Assembly (NCBI GenBank): GCA_041685045.1
Contig: JAWLGP010000006.1
Span: 124,001-188,000 of the forward strand
DNA from: Thiohalomonas sp041685045
Lineage (GTDB): Bacteria > Pseudomonadota > Gammaproteobacteria > Thiohalomonadales > Thiohalomonadaceae
Direction of reading: 5' to 3'
Length of the DNA: 64,000 bases
Both the position numbers and the translations under genes were made by a program. This document shows positions 42,625 through 50,525 of the stretch, piece after piece. How positions within the stretch are numbered: the first letter of the stretch is position 1; each line of letters starts with the position of its first letter. The notes under the pieces are model-generated. The model was not told the origin of the DNA. It saw nothing but the letters and a program-made list of their open reading frames with translations, and made no database searches.

Positions 42625-43884
42625 TCAGAAGTCGCGCCAACTGCCGCCACCGCCCCCTGCTATTTGCCCCCCGGATTCGGCAAGCATCTCCAGCAAGGTG
42701 GAGTTGTACCTGATCGCGAGACTGCCGTTTGTGGCGGTGGCATCGCCCTCGGTGACCAGCGAACCGTGGAACGTGGCATTCCCGCTGCCGAGAATGTCGC
42801 CGGTCACATAGACCAGGCCATAAAAGTGCGGTGTGCCGTTAAGGTCGAGATCACCGTCGACGATCAGTATGGAGGGCTGACGATCGTCCCCGCTACAGGT
42901 GCCGGCGCCGACTACAGCCACCCGGCAGCCGACCGTGCCGTTGAAGCCATCGATATCCCCGTCGACCCAGATCACCTCCCGGGTGGCCAGCTTTATCTGG
43001 TTGAGGTCGTCGCCGGCGCCCACGTCGATATCCATGGTCACGCGCGTCGCCCGGTACTTCGCCGGCGGCACACCGAAGAAATTCTCAAAAAACTCCGCTT
43101 TAGAGAGGTTCTTCAAGCTGGTGTCGTATTCGATGATATCCAGGCCGGCCACGTAGCGGTCGGAGCCCTGTATCGTGCCACAGGGGTTGTCGGCGTCGCC
43201 GAGACAGTCGGGGTAATTGGCATCGGCCGGGTTGGCCACCTCGGTATGCGTGGAGTTGTTGGCGGTCAGGTCGACATCGTCGCCGGACCAGATGGTGGAG
43301 TTGCCTTCGGGATTGATTACCGTGGATGCCCCGTTGACCACGACGCTGCCGCGGGTGATGAGGGGATTTTGCGGCCCGTTGGGCAACGGAGAGACGAGGG
43401 CGACGGTCTGGATGACCGTCCGGGTGGCAGCCTGGTCGTCGCTCCAGCCCTGGGCTTGGATTTCGGTTGCGATGACATTGATACCGGAAGCGGTGGTGAA
43501 GTCTTGATTGACCAGCGACACGGTTACCCGGCTGCCGTCGTCGAGTACCAGGGTGTTGCTTTCGTTATCAGCGGGGTTTCCGTCGGAGTCGAACAGGAAC
43601 TCGTCGTCATCGGAGCCGGCCAGCACACCGGGCAACTTCCCGTCTCCATCCCGGTCGCGTCCATCCCCCAGGTAGGCCATGGCACTCTCGGCCCCCGCCT
43701 CGGCCGCCTCGAAGGCCATGCGACTGCGAAGCACGTTGCTGCTGACCTTTTGTTCGGTCATAACCGTGCGGGCGGTATAGAAGCTGATAAAGGTGATGGT
43801 GGTCAGCACCACCAAGGCGATCAGCAGTGTGGCCGCGCCGCGCTGGTGACGTCCGGTGACCATCGGGGTAACAATGCGTATCAT
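42625..43884 (-). CDS. pilX: PilX-family minor pilin, extended
   Basis: A 419-residue protein whose N-terminus HQRGAATLLIALVVLTTITF and AAEAGAESAMAYLGDG match the PilX_N pattern (a prepilin-like helix with Ala instead of Phe after the Gly, no Glu+5). It is about twice the length of P. aeruginosa PilX. An Asp/Gly-rich stretch (DRDGDGKLPG ... FDSDGNPADN, about 70-105) resembles calcium loops. The C-terminal half is a parallel-beta-like, Gly/Asn-rich region ending GGGGGSWRDF. The start could also be the Met eight codons in. It lies between pilW and the giant prepilin gene. Confidence 0.85.
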   Translation of the reverse strand: MIRIVTPMVTGRHQRGAATLLIALVVLTTITFISFYTARTVMTEQKVSSNVLRSRMAFEAAEAGAESAMAYLGDGRDRDGDGKLPGVLAGSDDDEFLFDSDGNPADNESNTLVLDDGSRVTVSLVNQDFTTASGINVIATEIQAQGWSDDQAATRTVIQTVALVSPLPNGPQNPLITRGSVVVNGASTVINPEGNSTIWSGDDVDLTANNSTHTEVANPADANYPDCLGDADNPCGTIQGSDRYVAGLDIIEYDTSLKNLSKAEFFENFFGVPPAKYRATRVTMDIDVGAGDDLNQIKLATREVIWVDGDIDGFNGTVGCRVAVVGAGTCSGDDRQPSILIVDGDLDLNGTPHFYGLVYVTGDILGSGNATFHGSLVTEGDATATNGSLAIRYNSTLLEMLAESGGQIAGGGGGSWRDF

Positions 43885-43906
43885 GTTTCGGCTCTCCTGC
43901 TCCGCC

Positions 43907-44710
43907 CTAGTAGGTCCGCACCAGGAGGTTGCGCACCTGGACTGTCTGTGTCATTTCCGCTTTGACATCCGGATCGTCTGCCAGTCTGGCGTTGAGGCTG
44001 ATCGCCAACCGCAAGCTCTCCACGGTGGCATCACCGCTTCCGGCTACCGGTATATTGGCATAGCAGTCGGGTTGAGCTGCGTTGTCGGTGTTGAGGCAGG
44101 ATGAATCCTCCAGGCTGAAATTCAGACCAGTGCCAGTGATCTCGATGGTGCCGGTATCCGTGAGCGACTCCCAGATATCGGTATTGCTGTTGCAGATATT
44201 GGTTCCGCCGGTTCCGCCTGGGGCGCTTCGACGCATCAGGATGCCGTCGTCACTCTGGCCGTCCCAGCGAAAACCGAACTTCTCATCATCGTCCAAGTCG
44301 CCATCCCCATTGCGGTCGTAAGCGTAGGTGATGCAGGAGCCTTGACGGTTTGCGAAGATGACTTCCTCCGTCTTGTCGGTGTAGTTGGCACCGTTATCGT
44401 CGGTGTAGTGCACCCGAACCGCGGTAGTATTGGCCGCTGTGGCTGTATCCACCTGGCTGAAAGGGTTGGCGTCAGGTGTGCTCACGTTTCCATCGCCCCA
44501 ATAGCCCGCTCGGCGGATGTCGTTGGCCATGATATTAAGAATCGCCGCCATCTCCTGATTCAGGCGGCTTGCCTGCAATGTGGCGTGACTGGTACGGATG
44601 GTGGTGAGATAAACCGACAGCACACCCCCCAGCACGACGAGCCCGACGGCCATCGCAACCAACAGCTCGATGAGGGTAAAGCCGCGCTGTACGTTTCTGC
44701 TCATCAACAT
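43907..44710 (-). CDS. pilW: Minor pilin PilW
   Basis: A 267-residue prepilin with the cleavage site RGFTLIELLVAMAVGLVVLGG and the PilW-type region QEMAAILNIMANDIRRAGYW. The sequence DRNGDGDLDDDE (about residues 131-142) fits all twelve positions of an EF-hand-like calcium loop. Three nearby Met codons make the start uncertain by two residues (44710 or 44704); the second shares TGATG with the fimT stop. It is involved in initiating pilus assembly with FimT, PilV and PilX homologs. Confidence 0.9.
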   Translation of the reverse strand: MLMSRNVQRGFTLIELLVAMAVGLVVLGGVLSVYLTTIRTSHATLQASRLNQEMAAILNIMANDIRRAGYWGDGNVSTPDANPFSQVDTATAANTTAVRVHYTDDNGANYTDKTEEVIFANRQGSCITYAYDRNGDGDLDDDEKFGFRWDGQSDDGILMRRSAPGGTGGTNICNSNTDIWESLTDTGTIEITGTGLNFSLEDSSCLNTDNAAQPDCYANIPVAGSGDATVESLRLAISLNARLADDPDVKAEMTQTVQVRNLLVRTY

Positions 44711-45300
44711 GTGGTGTATCCCGCTACGGCGTTGGCACCGCTCGGCGTACAGATAACCGCCCGGCCAACCATTCCTAGCCTGACCCGCATTTCATACGTG
44801 CCACCGTCGCCGCGTGCGTAGGTCAGCCGCACCGTCCCCGCGTCATCCACCGTCCCCCTGACGAAATCGAACACGGTTTCGGTACCGGTGAAGTCCTGCA
44901 AGGCGAGACGGACACCAGGGAAGCCGGTGCTACTGGTTACGTGCCGTACCAAATCGTCGTTATCGGCCACGCCGTCCCCATCATCGACCACCAGCACGCA
45001 GGCGCTGGCGTTCGTGACATCGGTAATGGTGGGATCACAGCCGGCGGTGGTGCTGACACCGATATTCCAGATGCGGTTGTCACCGGCATCGATGTGGAAG
45101 GCGACGGATACGTTTTCAGAGCGCGCCACAGCCTCTGACTTGGCATACTGGAACTTGCCATAGAGGGCTTCGGCGGCATTGATGATTTTGCGGCGGTCGA
45201 GATAGTCGGACATGCCAGGCACGGCGACGGCGAGTACGATGCTCAAAATTGCCAGGACGACCAGCAATTCGATCAGTGTGAAGCCCGGAGCTTCCCTCAT
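44704..45300 (-). CDS. fimT: GspH/FimT-family minor pilin
   Basis: A 198-residue prepilin. The ATG at 45300 is chosen because AGGAG lies eight bases upstream and the leader is then only six residues before the cleavage (MREAPGFTLIELLVVLAIL); an ATG eight codons earlier is in frame. AEALYGKFQYAKSEAVARSENVSV is the GspH/FimT signature, and DDGDGVADNDDLVRHV is the Asp-rich loop typical of this family. First gene of the fimT-pilW-pilX-pilV-like operon, divergent from pilE. Confidence 0.9.
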   Translation of the reverse strand: MREAPGFTLIELLVVLAILSIVLAVAVPGMSDYLDRRKIINAAEALYGKFQYAKSEAVARSENVSVAFHIDAGDNRIWNIGVSTTAGCDPTITDVTNASACVLVVDDGDGVADNDDLVRHVTSSTGFPGVRLALQDFTGTETVFDFVRGTVDDAGTVRLTYARGDGGTYEMRVRLGMVGRAVICTPSGANAVAGYTTC

Positions 45301-45480
45301 TCCTGTTCTCCTAACCTTGTCCATAAGTTTAAGTTTGCCACATTTCCCTCAAAAGCGAACCGGATTTTTAATGTCATTAATCCGACAAAATTCGTCGTGT
45401 ACTCCTGGCTTTTAACCGCTGCGCAAACATCATCGGGCGGTGATATAGTCGGCTTTGCGTCAGTGAACAGGGATCAGGAT

Positions 45481-45942
45481 ATGAAAAACCGTGGTTTCAC
45501 GCTCATCGAGATGATGATTGTCGTCATCGTCATCGGCATGCTGGCGAGCATTGCGATACCGGCCTTCACCGATTTCATGCACAAGTCGCGCCGCTCGGAC
45601 GGCATCACGACCCTGCTGGCCCTGCAGCAAGCGCAGCAACGGTTGCGCGGCAACTGTAAGCACTATGCAGAGGACTTGAATGGCGCCGCCGATGACTGCG
45701 CTGCAACGGCTGCAGATTCGCAGCTGAAGTTCTCATCAACCTCGTCTGAGGGCTATTACACCATCAACATCACAGCCGGTTCTGCCTCGGCGAACGCCTA
45801 CACCGCTACGGCTACAGCTCAAGGCGCTCAACTCAGTGATAACAAGTGCCGCACGCTCATACTGGAGGTTGACAACACCACCCCTGATGGTGCGAGGAAG
45901 TCCAAGGACGCGGACGGCAACGCCACGACCGAATGTTGGTAG
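45481..45942 (+). CDS. pilE: PilE-like type IV pilin
   Basis: A 153-residue type IVa pilin. MKNRGFTLIEMMIVVIVIGML has the short leader, Gly/Phe cleavage site and Glu+5. HKSRRSDGITTLLALQQAQQRLR is typical of PilE, and a C-terminal cysteine pair (NKC ... TEC) would form the disulfide-bonded loop. AGGAT precedes the ATG at 45481. A TATAGT -10-like box at 45444-45449 may be its promoter, with a poor -35. Divergent from fimT. Confidence 0.9.
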   Translation: MKNRGFTLIEMMIVVIVIGMLASIAIPAFTDFMHKSRRSDGITTLLALQQAQQRLRGNCKHYAEDLNGAADDCAATAADSQLKFSSTSSEGYYTINITAGSASANAYTATATAQGAQLSDNKCRTLILEVDNTTPDGARKSKDADGNATTECW

Positions 45943-46388
45943 AGAGCTTCCCTGACAAAACGTTATTTTGCGAAGGGGAGCGCCGCCGCTTTGCGCCAGC
46001 TATACAAAATTATTCCGTGACTACTCGCCCCCTCCGTCATTCCCGCACAGGAGGGAATCCAGGGAACGGTCAATGGATTCCCGCCTTCGCTGGCAAGACG
46101 GATGCCCTTTATCGCGCGGGACATCGAGAGGAAAATTCGTTGCGTCCCTCGGCCTAACGAGCACTCCAAGATTGGGAAAGTCGCCCTGGAGTTGCGTCCG
46201 CTTTGTTTCGCCAAATGCGGGTAGAGGCACTTCTTGCGAAAGCGCTTGTCGGGGGCGAGGACCTTGCTCCCATAGGCGGAAAACCTTTCTGGCGAATAGG
46301 GGTCTGTCGAGGCACGTTCGGGCAAGGCGACCTTGTCGCAACCGACGCCGGTTCTTTATCCTTGCGCCTGAACCCAAAGGAGCTTTCG
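45943..46388. other. 446-base gap between pilE and ridA
   Basis: No gene is supported. It contains the CGTCATTCC-type palindrome at 46035-46102, followed by about 280 bases with neither convincing coding signals nor a clear promoter. The frame of ridA stays open upstream to 46203, but that stretch shows no RidA homology. It may be a longer dispersed element or a decayed gene. Confidence 0.6.
46035..46102. repeat. Dispersed palindrome, CGTCATTCCCGC...GGATTCCCGCC family
   Basis: CGTCATTCCCGCACAGGAGGG at the left is partly complementary to the right half, which reads ATGGATTCCCGCCTTCGCTGG and then CAAGACGG. This is the sequence type of intergenic repeats common in many proteobacteria, often mistranslated as WIPSCAGMT. 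It lies just downstream of pilE and may act on its transcript end. Confidence 0.8.
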
Positions 46389-46775
46389 ATGAAGCGTGAA
46401 ATCATTCGCACCGATCGGGCGCCGCAGGCGATCGGGACCTACTCCCAGGCGGTGAAGGTCGGCAACACGGTCTACCTGTCCGGCCAGATCCCGCTGGTGC
46501 CGGCCACCATGGAGCTGGTGGAGGGGGACATGGAGGCGCAGATCCGCCGGGTGTTCGACAATCTTTCGGCGGTGGCCGAGGCGGCCGGCGGTTCGCTGGC
46601 CGATGTGGCCAAGCTCAATATCTTTCTCACCGACCTCTCCCACTTCGCCCTGGTCAACCAGGTCATGGCCGAGTATTTCCGTGAACCCTACCCCGCCCGC
46701 GCTGCCATCGGCGTGGCTTCCCTTCCCAAGGGGGCCCAGGTGGAGATGGACGGGGTGCTGGAACTGGACGGCTGA
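46389..46775 (+). CDS. ridA: RidA-family enamine/imine deaminase
   Basis: A 128-residue protein of the RidA (YjgF) family, which hydrolyses reactive 2-aminoacrylate-type intermediates released by PLP enzymes. RAPQAIGTYSQAVKVGNTVYLSGQIPL covers the N-terminal motif, and YPARAAIGVASLPKGAQVEM supplies the catalytic Arg and C-terminal signature. The ATG at 46389 is preceded by AAAGGAG. It sits before recG, a common neighbour in Pseudomonas-like genomes. Confidence 0.95.
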   Translation: MKREIIRTDRAPQAIGTYSQAVKVGNTVYLSGQIPLVPATMELVEGDMEAQIRRVFDNLSAVAEAAGGSLADVAKLNIFLTDLSHFALVNQVMAEYFREPYPARAAIGVASLPKGAQVEMDGVLELDG

Positions 46776-46798
46776 CCGCGGCTGGTGACAGGCGCGCG

Positions 46799-48898
46799 AT
46801 GATGGCGAGCGCCCCAAAGGGAGGTGGGGCGGCGCACCGGCCCGTGACCGCCCTCAAGGGGGTCGGTCCGCGCATGGCCGAGCGTCTGGAACGGCTTGGG
46901 ATCCACACCGTTCAGGACCTGCTGTTCCACCTTCCCCTGCGCTACCAGGACCGTACCCGGGTCAGCCCTATCGGCAGCCTGCGACCGGGCGACGAGGCGG
47001 TGATCGAGGGGCGGGTGCAACTCACCGAGGTGAAGTTCGGGCGGCGCCGCTCGCTGCTGTCGCGGATCGCCGACGGTACCGGCAGCATTACGCTGCGCTT
47101 CTTCCACTTCAACGCCTCCCAGCAGGAGACCCTCGCCCGCGGTGCGCGGGTGCGCTGCTTCGGCCAGGTGCGCCCCGGTGCCGCCGCTCTGGAAATGGTT
47201 CACCCGGAGTTTCGCCGCGTCGACGACGAGGGACCCGCGGCGGTGGAAGAGCACCTGACCCCGATCTATCCGACCACCGAGGGGCTGCACCAGATCGGAC
47301 TCCGCCGCTTGATTGGCGAGGCCTTGCAGAGCCTGGTCCGCGGAGACCTCGAAGAGCTGTTGCCCGACCGCATCCTGCGCCGCTACCAGCTGCCGGACCT
47401 GCCGAGCGCCCTGCAGTTTCTGCACCAGCCGCCACCCGATGCGCCGCTGACACAGATGGCTGAGGGGCAGCATCCGGCGCAGCAGCGGCTCGCGTTCGAA
47501 GAGCTGCTGGCCCACCGGCTGAGCCTGCGCCGGCTGCACGCGAAAGTCGGATGCCGGGAAGCGCCGGCCCTGATTGGCGACGGCAGCCTGCGGGCCCGCT
47601 TTCTGGCGTCGCTGCCGTTCCAGCCCACCGGCGCGCAGCGGCGGGTGGTGGCGGAGCTGGCCGCCGACCTTGAACAGCCGCACCCCATGCAGCGGCTGGT
47701 GCAGGGGGACGTCGGTTCCGGTAAAACGCTGGTGGCCGCACTGGCCGTGGTGCAGGCGGTCGAGGCCGGTTACCAGGCGGCGGTCATGGCGCCGACCGAG
47801 ATTCTCGCCGAACAGCACTACCACAACTTTCAGGCCTGGCTGGTGCCATTGGGCGTTCCCGTGGTGTGGTTGGCCGGCCGCCTGAAGGGCAAGGCGCGCC
47901 GCACCGCACGGGAGGCGATCGCAGCAGGCGAGGCGGCGGTGGCGGTCGGCACGCACGCCCTGTTTCAGGAGGAGGTCGATTTCCATGAGCTCGGCCTGAT
48001 CGTGGTCGACGAGCAGCACCGCTTCGGTGTCCACCAGCGCCTGGCGTTGCGGGAAAAGGGGCGCGCCGGGGCGCGCTATCCCCATCAGCTCATCATGACC
48101 GCCACCCCGATCCCGCGCACCTTGGCCATGACCGCCTACGCCGACCTCGACGTGTCGGTCATCGACGAGCTGCCGCCCGGCCGCAGCCCGGTGGAGACCG
48201 TGGTCGTCTCCGACGGACGCCGCGAGGAGGTGATCGAACGGGTCGCACAGGCCTGTCGCTCCGGTGCCCAGGCCTACTGGGTCTGCCCGCTGATCGAAGA
48301 GTCCGATGTGTTACAGGCCGAAGCGGCCGAAGATGCGTGGGCGCGCTTGGCGGAGGCGCTGCCGGACCGCGCTGTGGAACTGGTCCACGGTCGGCTGAAA
48401 TCCGAGCAGAAAGAGGCGATCATGGCGCGCTTCAAGGCAGGTGAGGTCGATCTCCTGGTGGCCACCACCGTCATCGAAGTCGGGGTGGACGTGCCCAACG
48501 CCAGCCTCATGATCATCGAAAACGCCGAACGTTTCGGCCTGGCCCAGCTGCATCAGCTGCGCGGCCGGGTGGGTCGCGGGCGGCGACAAAGCAGCTGCGT
48601 TCTCATGTATCATGGACCGCTCTCCGAGACGGCCCGGGCGCGTCTGGCCGTCATGCGGGAGACCAACGACGGCTTCATCATCGCCCGCCGCGACCTGGAG
48701 CTGCGAGGGCCGGGTGAGGTGCTGGGGACGCGCCAGACCGGCATGCTCAACCTCAAGATTGCCGACCTGCGGCGCGACCAGGCGCTGCTGCCGGTGGTCG
48801 CCAAGGTTGCCGACGCCTTGATGCAAGGCCCGCCGGTAACGGTGGAGCGGCTGATCGCGCGCTGGCTCGGCCAGGCGGAACGTTACGGCGACGTATAA
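46799..48898 (+). CDS. recG: ATP-dependent DNA helicase RecG
   Basis: A 699-residue helicase that reverses stalled forks and branch-migrates recombination intermediates. An N-terminal wedge/OB domain (about 60-160) is followed by the helicase motifs: Walker A VQGDVGSGKTLVA, MAPTEILAEQH, DEQHRFG (motif II), MTATPIPRTLAM (motif III), TTVIEVGVDVPNA and HQLRGRVGRG (motif VI). Length is slightly above E. coli RecG (693). Two consecutive ATGs at the start. ubiC follows after 13 bases. Confidence 0.97.
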   Translation: MMASAPKGGGAAHRPVTALKGVGPRMAERLERLGIHTVQDLLFHLPLRYQDRTRVSPIGSLRPGDEAVIEGRVQLTEVKFGRRRSLLSRIADGTGSITLRFFHFNASQQETLARGARVRCFGQVRPGAAALEMVHPEFRRVDDEGPAAVEEHLTPIYPTTEGLHQIGLRRLIGEALQSLVRGDLEELLPDRILRRYQLPDLPSALQFLHQPPPDAPLTQMAEGQHPAQQRLAFEELLAHRLSLRRLHAKVGCREAPALIGDGSLRARFLASLPFQPTGAQRRVVAELAADLEQPHPMQRLVQGDVGSGKTLVAALAVVQAVEAGYQAAVMAPTEILAEQHYHNFQAWLVPLGVPVVWLAGRLKGKARRTAREAIAAGEAAVAVGTHALFQEEVDFHELGLIVVDEQHRFGVHQRLALREKGRAGARYPHQLIMTATPIPRTLAMTAYADLDVSVIDELPPGRSPVETVVVSDGRREEVIERVAQACRSGAQAYWVCPLIEESDVLQAEAAEDAWARLAEALPDRAVELVHGRLKSEQKEAIMARFKAGEVDLLVATTVIEVGVDVPNASLMIIENAERFGLAQLHQLRGRVGRGRRQSSCVLMYHGPLSETARARLAVMRETNDGFIIARRDLELRGPGEVLGTRQTGMLNLKIADLRRDQALLPVVAKVADALMQGPPVTVERLIARWLGQAERYGDV

Positions 48899-48911
48899 TC
48901 CCACCCAAATC

Positions 48912-49457
48912 ATGCAGACCCTGCTCGACATCTTGCACAGAGAACCGGTGTGGCTGCCGGTGGCGCGGCTGCGTCACGGCATGCTGCCCGCCGATCTCGC
49001 GCCCTGGCTGCTGGACAGCGGCTCACTCACCCGGCGCCTGCGCGCCGCCTGCTGCGGTCGGTTCAATGTGAAGGTGCTGTCCCAGCGGCGTTCTGTGCCG
49101 ATGCGCTGTGAACGTCGCCTGCTGGGCCTGCCGGCCCGTCGGGTGGCGCTGGTCCGCGAAGTGCTGCTCTCCTGTGGCGACGTGCCCTGGGTCTTCGCCC
49201 GCACGGTGATGCCGCCGAAGACATTGGTGGGGCGTTACCGGCGGCTGGCGCACCTCGGCAACCGTCCGCTCGGCGAATTGCTGTTCTCGGACCCGGGGGT
49301 GCGCCGGGGCCCGCTGGAACTGGTGTCGCTCCCCGAGTTCCCGCTGCCCGGCCGGCGCCCCTTCTGGGGACGGCGTTCGGTGTTTCAGGCCGGGGGCCGG
49401 CCACTGCTGGTGAGCGAGTTTTTCATGAGCGAGCTGCCCACGGAGGTCCCGCGGTGA
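48912..49457 (+). CDS. ubiC: Chorismate pyruvate-lyase
   Basis: Releases pyruvate from chorismate to make 4-hydroxybenzoate, the first committed step of ubiquinone synthesis. In the 181-residue protein, RRVALVREVLLSCGDVPWVFARTVMP has the substrate Arg, NRPLGELLFSD the middle motif and PLLVSEFFMSELP the catalytic Glu, so the enzyme appears intact. Its stop overlaps the GTG start of the UbiA-like gene by four bases. Confidence 0.93.
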   Translation: MQTLLDILHREPVWLPVARLRHGMLPADLAPWLLDSGSLTRRLRAACCGRFNVKVLSQRRSVPMRCERRLLGLPARRVALVREVLLSCGDVPWVFARTVMPPKTLVGRYRRLAHLGNRPLGELLFSDPGVRRGPLELVSLPEFPLPGRRPFWGRRSVFQAGGRPLLVSEFFMSELPTEVPR

Positions 49458-50338
49458 TCGTCCGGCTCTCACCCGCGCTGCAGGAACGGGGAGTGGCGGC
49501 GCTGCGGCTGATGCGTCTGGACCGGCCGCGTGATCTGGCGTTGCTGCTATTCCTTGGTCTGCTGGCCAACTGGGTCGCCACGGGCGGCCATCTGGCCGCT
49601 GGGGTGTTGCCGTTCCTGCTGGTGGTGGTGGCTTTGCGCTGTGCGGCCTGGGTCTTCCTCGACCTCGGGACCGAACGTTTCCTGCCCCGCGCGGCTCCAT
49701 TGCTGGATGAACTGCATGCCGTCGATACTCATGACGCGCTGCGCATCGCCGTTTCGCTGTGCGGATTCGGCTTCCTGGCCCTGTTACTGATCGACCCGCT
49801 GACCCTGTTCGCCTTCCCGCTGGTGCTCGGTCTGATCCTGGCGTTTCCCTATGCGCGCGGCCGCACCTACCTCAGTACCTTGTTGCCCGCCATCGCGATT
49901 GCCGCGATCGTACCGATGGCCTGGCTGGCCAATGGGCAGCTGCCCGGGAAGGTGGGTTGGCTGCTCTATTTGATGGGCCTGTTCTGGTCGCTGGGGTTCT
50001 TGTTGATCGCCGAGGCGAGCGTCCGGGAGAAGTTGTATCACCACGGCATCCACTCTCTGTCGCTGCTGGCGTCGGATCTGTTGCCGTTGTGGATCGGCGT
50101 TCTGCTCGCCGCCGCACTGAGTGCAGCGGCAATGGCGGGTCGCCTGGCGGAATTCGGCCCGTTGTTCGAACTGGGCTGGCTCGGTGCGGCGGTCGCTGCC
50201 GCCTACCAACTCATTGTGCTGGCCAGGGCACGTTCCGATGCCTTCGCCCGGGCGTACCATGCCAATCTATGGTTCGCCTTCTCGCTCTGGATCGGAACCG
50301 TTTCCCACTACCTCTGCGCGCTCAAGGACGCGACCTAG
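49454..50338 (+). CDS. UbiA-like membrane protein lacking the catalytic aspartates (putative pseudoenzyme)
   Basis: A 294-residue polytopic membrane protein co-linear with 4-hydroxybenzoate octaprenyltransferase: LMRLDRPRDLALLLFLGLLA, AFPYARGRTYLSTLLPAIA, IVPMAWLANGQLP and HGIHSLSLLASD all align with UbiA segments. The first Asp-rich motif (NDxxDxxxD in UbiA) reads FLDLGTERFL around Asp70, with only one acid in register. The second (DTxYAxxDRxDD) reads LLIAEASVREKLYHHGI around residue 187, with no Asp. These motifs bind Mg and the prenyl diphosphate, so prenyltransferase activity is unlikely. GTG start, coupled to ubiC. Confidence 0.85.
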   Translation: MIVRLSPALQERGVAALRLMRLDRPRDLALLLFLGLLANWVATGGHLAAGVLPFLLVVVALRCAAWVFLDLGTERFLPRAAPLLDELHAVDTHDALRIAVSLCGFGFLALLLIDPLTLFAFPLVLGLILAFPYARGRTYLSTLLPAIAIAAIVPMAWLANGQLPGKVGWLLYLMGLFWSLGFLLIAEASVREKLYHHGIHSLSLLASDLLPLWIGVLLAAALSAAAMAGRLAEFGPLFELGWLGAAVAAAYQLIVLARARSDAFARAYHANLWFAFSLWIGTVSHYLCALKDAT

Positions 50339-50525
50339 GCGCCGATACAGACTGTGCGGGACCTGCACAGCTGACCGTTATTCGCCACCGCCGCAGTCCC
50401 AGCCCGGCGCGACGCTGCTTTCCCGCATACACCAAACCACGCGCGTTGCAGTGCGGCCGCCCGTCTGTGACGGATGACACCGTGTGGTGCTCGATCAACC
50501 GGTAAACAGCGCTCGTGATGCCTTG

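Noticed and set aside
45405..45430. Sigma-54 promoter for pilE (CTGGCTTTTAACCGCTGC)
   Set aside because: The spacing does not fit the -24/-12 pattern; a TATAGT box nearby is a better candidate.
46203..46388. N-terminal extension of ridA
   Set aside because: RidA proteins are about 128 residues; homology begins exactly at the ATG 46389, which has its own ribosome site.
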